Positions 63,737-64,000 of a stretch of DNA of 64,000 nt are shown here, piece after piece. Source of the DNA: Streptomyces caniferus (GTDB lineage Bacteria; Actinomycetota; Actinomycetes; Streptomycetales; Streptomycetaceae). The first letter of the stretch is position 1, and each line of letters opens with the position of its first letter. The position numbers and the translations under genes were made by a program. The stretch covers positions 744,001 to 808,000 of the forward strand of contig NZ_BLIN01000002.1 in the NCBI RefSeq assembly GCF_009811555.1. The letters are read 5' to 3'. Under the pieces are notes generated by a model. The model worked only from the letters and a program-made list of their open reading frames with translations. It was not told the origin of the DNA and ran no database searches.

Positions 63737-64000
63737 CCTTGGCCTCGGCGCGCAGGTCCCGGCGCAGCTCCTTGGGCAGCGAGAAGTGGATGGACTCCTC
63801 GGCGGCGGTGATGGTCTCCACGTCCTCGTAGCCGCGCTGGGCGAGCCAGTCCAGGACGCCGTGGACGAGCACCTCGGGAACGGAGGCGCCGGAGGTGACA
63901 CCGACCGTGCCGACGCCCTCCAGCCAGGCCTCGTCGATCTCCTCGGCGTAGTCGACCAGGTGGGCGTCGCGGGCGCCCGCGCCCAGCGCCACCTCGACGA
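63720..64000 (-). CDS. ispH: 4-hydroxy-3-methylbut-2-enyl diphosphate reductase, C-terminal part (gene runs off the right edge)
   Basis: Only the last 93 codons are visible. The segment [30 protein letters not shown] is the typical IspH C-terminal region: SGAS contributes substrate-binding Ser residues, followed by the helix that closes the domain. The rest of the iron-sulfur enzyme of the MEP isoprenoid pathway lies beyond the window. Position next to DUF6542 and ychF supports the call. A duplicated copy of its final bases lies just downstream. Confidence 0.92.
   Translation of the reverse strand, partial: VEVALGAGARDAHLVDYAEEIDEAWLEGVGTVGVTSGASVPEVLVHGVLDWLAQRGYEDVETITAAEESIHFSLPKELRRDLRAEAKAATES

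Overview
This is a high-GC actinobacterial chromosome segment and almost certainly comes from a Streptomyces. The evidence is very GC-rich third codon positions, frequent GTG and TTG starts, a five-gene operon with the layout of the morphogenetic peptide importer bldK, the mycothiol gene mshB, several SpoIIE-type phosphatases and RsbW-like ATPases, and long GC hairpin terminators. There is no prophage, insertion sequence, CRISPR array, rRNA or tRNA gene. I cannot name the species.

Layout. 1-12.2 kb: envelope-stress locus (serine protease start, membrane anti-sigma factor, ECF sigma factor, O-methyltransferase), then DUF3117, an enoyl-CoA hydratase, tag, a DivIVA-like protein, a folP2-type dihydropteroate synthase, a LOG-type phosphoribohydrolase, dapE, dapC and a 7Fe ferredoxin. 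12.3-19.2 kb: a GNAT protein, a SirB1-like protein, a SpoIIE phosphatase and a four-gene unit of ABC exporter plus DesK/DesR-like two-component system with a candidate operator. 19.2-27.1 kb: a peptidoglycan-binding membrane protein, DUF6113, mshB, a 64-residue membrane protein, an S9 peptidase and a polytopic membrane protein. 27.6-39.7 kb: two complete oligopeptide ABC importers facing each other and sharing one bidirectional terminator; the left one has bldKABCDE gene order. 39.8-44.8 kb: a monooxygenase-like protein, typA and an LpqW-like lipoprotein. 45.2-49.2 kb: a small coiled-coil protein followed by sdhC-sdhA-sdhB. 49.3-59 kb: a large PAS/GAF/SpoIIE/ATPase regulator, a second RsbW-like ATPase, a Nudix hydrolase, a 59-residue SPOR-like protein, an APC permease, a GntR regulator, a LmbE-family deacetylase and a methyltransferase. 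59.2-64 kb: a lipoprotein beta-carbonic anhydrase, a Uma2 nuclease-fold protein, ychF, a DUF6542 membrane protein, ppgK and the end of ispH.

How the genes work together. The backbone (htrA-like, rseA-like, sigE-like, O-methyltransferase, DUF3117, tag, DivIVA-like, folP2, LOG, dapE, dapC, ferredoxin, DUF6113, mshB, typA/lpqW, ychF, DUF6542, ispH) follows, in nearly the same order, genes I recall from Mycobacterium tuberculosis Rv1223 down to Rv1110. It therefore looks like an ancestral actinobacterial block rich in envelope, diaminopimelate and redox functions, into which Streptomyces-specific modules (bldK, sdh, signalling genes) are interleaved. The best sequence-level observations are a sigma-E-type GGAACC-N16-CGTT promoter in front of the sigma factor, an 18-bp palindrome in front of the ABC/two-component operon, a series of probable leaderless promoters, an acidic low-complexity insert in the LpqW-like protein, and SPFD repeats in the peptidoglycan-binding protein. 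I did not find a clearly new multi-gene system. Family assignments rest on reading motifs, not on database searches.
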